The notes beneath the pieces are model-generated. The model made no database searches. It had not been told where the DNA came from and saw only the letters and a program-made list of their open reading frames with translations. From positions 1 to 46,259 of the forward strand of contig URXK01000012.1 of NCBI GenBank assembly GCA_900551755.1: a stretch of 46,259 bases of DNA. Reading direction: 5' to 3'. Source of the stretch: an uncultured Eubacterium sp. (GTDB lineage: Bacteria; Bacillota; Clostridia; Lachnospirales; CAG-274). The position numbers and the translations under genes are program-made. This document shows positions 45,413 to 46,259 of the stretch, one piece after another; position 1 is the stretch's first letter; every line of letters begins with the position of its first letter.

Positions 45413-45892
45413 TTAAATTGATATAGCAATACCTTGCATAAGAAGTTCTTCTGCTCCGTGTTTATCAACATCTTTAGATAATATTATTTCGCTTAAAATA
45501 ATTTGTCTAGCTGTACCCATTAATTTTTTTTCGATGTTAGAAAGACTTTTATTTTTTTCTCTAACAAACAATGTTTTGAAAACCTGCATAACCTTAAATA
45601 AATCACCAGTTTTTAGTCTTGCCATATTATCTTGGTATCTTTGGTTCCAGTTATCAGACATTTCTATTATATCGGCATCTTCCACAATGTGCATAACATC
45701 ATCAGGGGGTACAATGCCTCTTAAACCACTTTTCTCTGCCTTTTCTGTAGATACCATTATTTTTAAATTGTTTACTGGAATTTTAAGAACATAATAGGTA
45801 ATTACTTTACCATCAATATCCCTATCCTCAATACCTTCAATAATACCTGCTCCATACATTGGGTACACAACTCTGTCACCTATGCTATACAC
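45413..45892 (-). CDS. carD: CarD family transcriptional regulator
   Basis: A 159-residue CarD/TRCF-RID family protein that binds the RNA polymerase beta subunit and stabilises open promoter complexes. The start is GTG at 45892, seven bases after AGGAGG (45900-45905 on the opposite strand); a longer frame to 45973 has no ribosome binding site at its start. The N-terminal Tudor-like domain reads YSIGDRVVYPMYGAGIIEGIE (2-22). The C-terminal helical DNA-interacting part follows from about residue 65 (GIVPPDDV, NWNQRYQDNMARLKTGDL). It is transcribed towards the EF-G paralogue, and the two are separated by terminators. Confidence 0.9.
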   Translation of the reverse strand: MYSIGDRVVYPMYGAGIIEGIEDRDIDGKVITYYVLKIPVNNLKIMVSTEKAEKSGLRGIVPPDDVMHIVEDADIIEMSDNWNQRYQDNMARLKTGDLFKVMQVFKTLFVREKNKSLSNIEKKLMGTARQIILSEIILSKDVDKHGAEELLMQGIAISI

Positions 45893-45973
45893 CTGTAGTC
45901 CTCCTCTCATAATAGTTAATGCTGTAAAATTGTCGTAAAATGTAAAATTACACCTAATATAATAATAGCACAT

Positions 45974-46134
45974 AAATTACTAAATTTAAAGACTATTTAT
46001 TCACAATTTATTTTTTGTTTTTTTTAGCAAATTATACAAAGAAAGGGAGGAGATTGGCAAATTTGACAAATTAAAGTTGGGAGGATAGATAGCTTAAATA
46101 TTAGGAGAACTGTGAAAGAGAGGAGATTATTAGA
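45974..46134. other. non-coding region upstream of carD
   Basis: AT-rich and purine-rich sequence with no ORF having a convincing ribosome binding site and length. The carD promoter should lie here on the minus strand, but I found no clear -35/-10 pair. Confidence 0.4.
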
Positions 46135-46169
46135 TAATAAGTAATAGGTAATAAGTAATAGGTAATAGG
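46135..46169. repeat. five heptameric tandem repeats TAATARG
   Basis: TAATAAG, TAATAGG, TAATAAG, TAATAGG and TAATAGG run head to tail, followed by a degenerate TAGTAATGG. This is a short microsatellite-like array bordering the inverted-repeat element. Confidence 0.8.
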
Positions 46170-46181
46170 TAGTAATGGAAA

Positions 46182-46259
46182 CCCTTCCGACAACCTACGG
46201 TTGTCACCTTCCCTATGAGGGAAGGTAAATGATGAAACTCTCTATTAGTAGGGGCGAGC
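46182..46259. repeat. inverted-repeat element, truncated by window end
   Basis: Two adjacent perfect hairpins: GACAACC (46189-46195) with GGTTGTC (46199-46205), and ACCTTCCC (46206-46213) with GGGAAGGT (46219-46226). CCTTCC at 46183-46188 can also pair with GGAAGG. The sequence is markedly more GC-rich than its surroundings and continues out of the window. It looks like a dispersed extragenic repeat of the kind seen in gut Clostridia, recalled and not searched. Confidence 0.6.

Noticed and set aside
46135..46169. CRISPR-like array
   Set aside because: Repeats are seven bases long, contiguous and without spacers; no cas genes are present.

Overview
The window is strongly AT-rich and has Bacillota traits: AGGAGG-type ribosome binding sites, lipoprotein signal peptides, no Gram-negative cell-wall genes, CarD on the minus strand, and a pgk-tpiA-gpmI-eno glycolytic block. 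Oxygen-sensitive enzymes are present: a glycyl radical enzyme with its activase, and F420-dehydrogenase-beta-like iron-sulfur proteins. This fits an anaerobic, probably host-associated member of the class Clostridia. No species is claimed.

Layout. 1-3300: the 3' part of an initiator tRNA, a SWIM zinc-finger protein and a membrane acyltransferase that may be frameshifted near its end. 3356-11459: a divergent catabolic locus. A creatininase and a cytidylate-kinase-like protein run leftwards; a PotABCD-type ABC importer, a CodA-family deaminase and a PucR-type regulator run rightwards. Creatininase next to a cytosine-deaminase-family enzyme suggests creatine -> creatinine -> N-methylhydantoin + NH3. 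11622-24647: a surface polysaccharide cluster of 11 genes behind one good promoter and a leader of about 190 nt. It holds five glycosyltransferases, a Wzy-like polymerase, a Wzx-like flippase, and two pairs of pyruvyl-transferase and FrhB-like genes. Its arginine codons differ from those of its neighbours.

24914-32272: a sulfonate-type ABC importer (SsuA/SsuC/SsuB), a glycyl radical enzyme and its activase, preceded by an AraC regulator with a degenerate receiver domain. The residues expected for isethionate sulfite-lyase (two Arg, Gln, Phe, Cys, Glu and the radical Gly) all sit at one constant offset from the Bilophila IslA numbering as I remember it. The locus probably imports isethionate or a close C2/C3 sulfonate and cleaves its C-S bond to sulfite and an aldehyde. 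32523-40224: a YbhJ-like aconitase-family hydratase followed by pgk, tpiA, gpmI and eno; gap is absent. 40332-46259: an FAD-dependent oxidoreductase, a folded element of about 74 nt, HemW, an EF-G paralogue with altered GTPase motifs, CarD, and a repeat-rich end.

The two most interesting systems are the putative creatine/creatinine locus and the sulfonate glycyl-radical locus. Both pair a dedicated importer with a dedicated enzyme and a local regulator.
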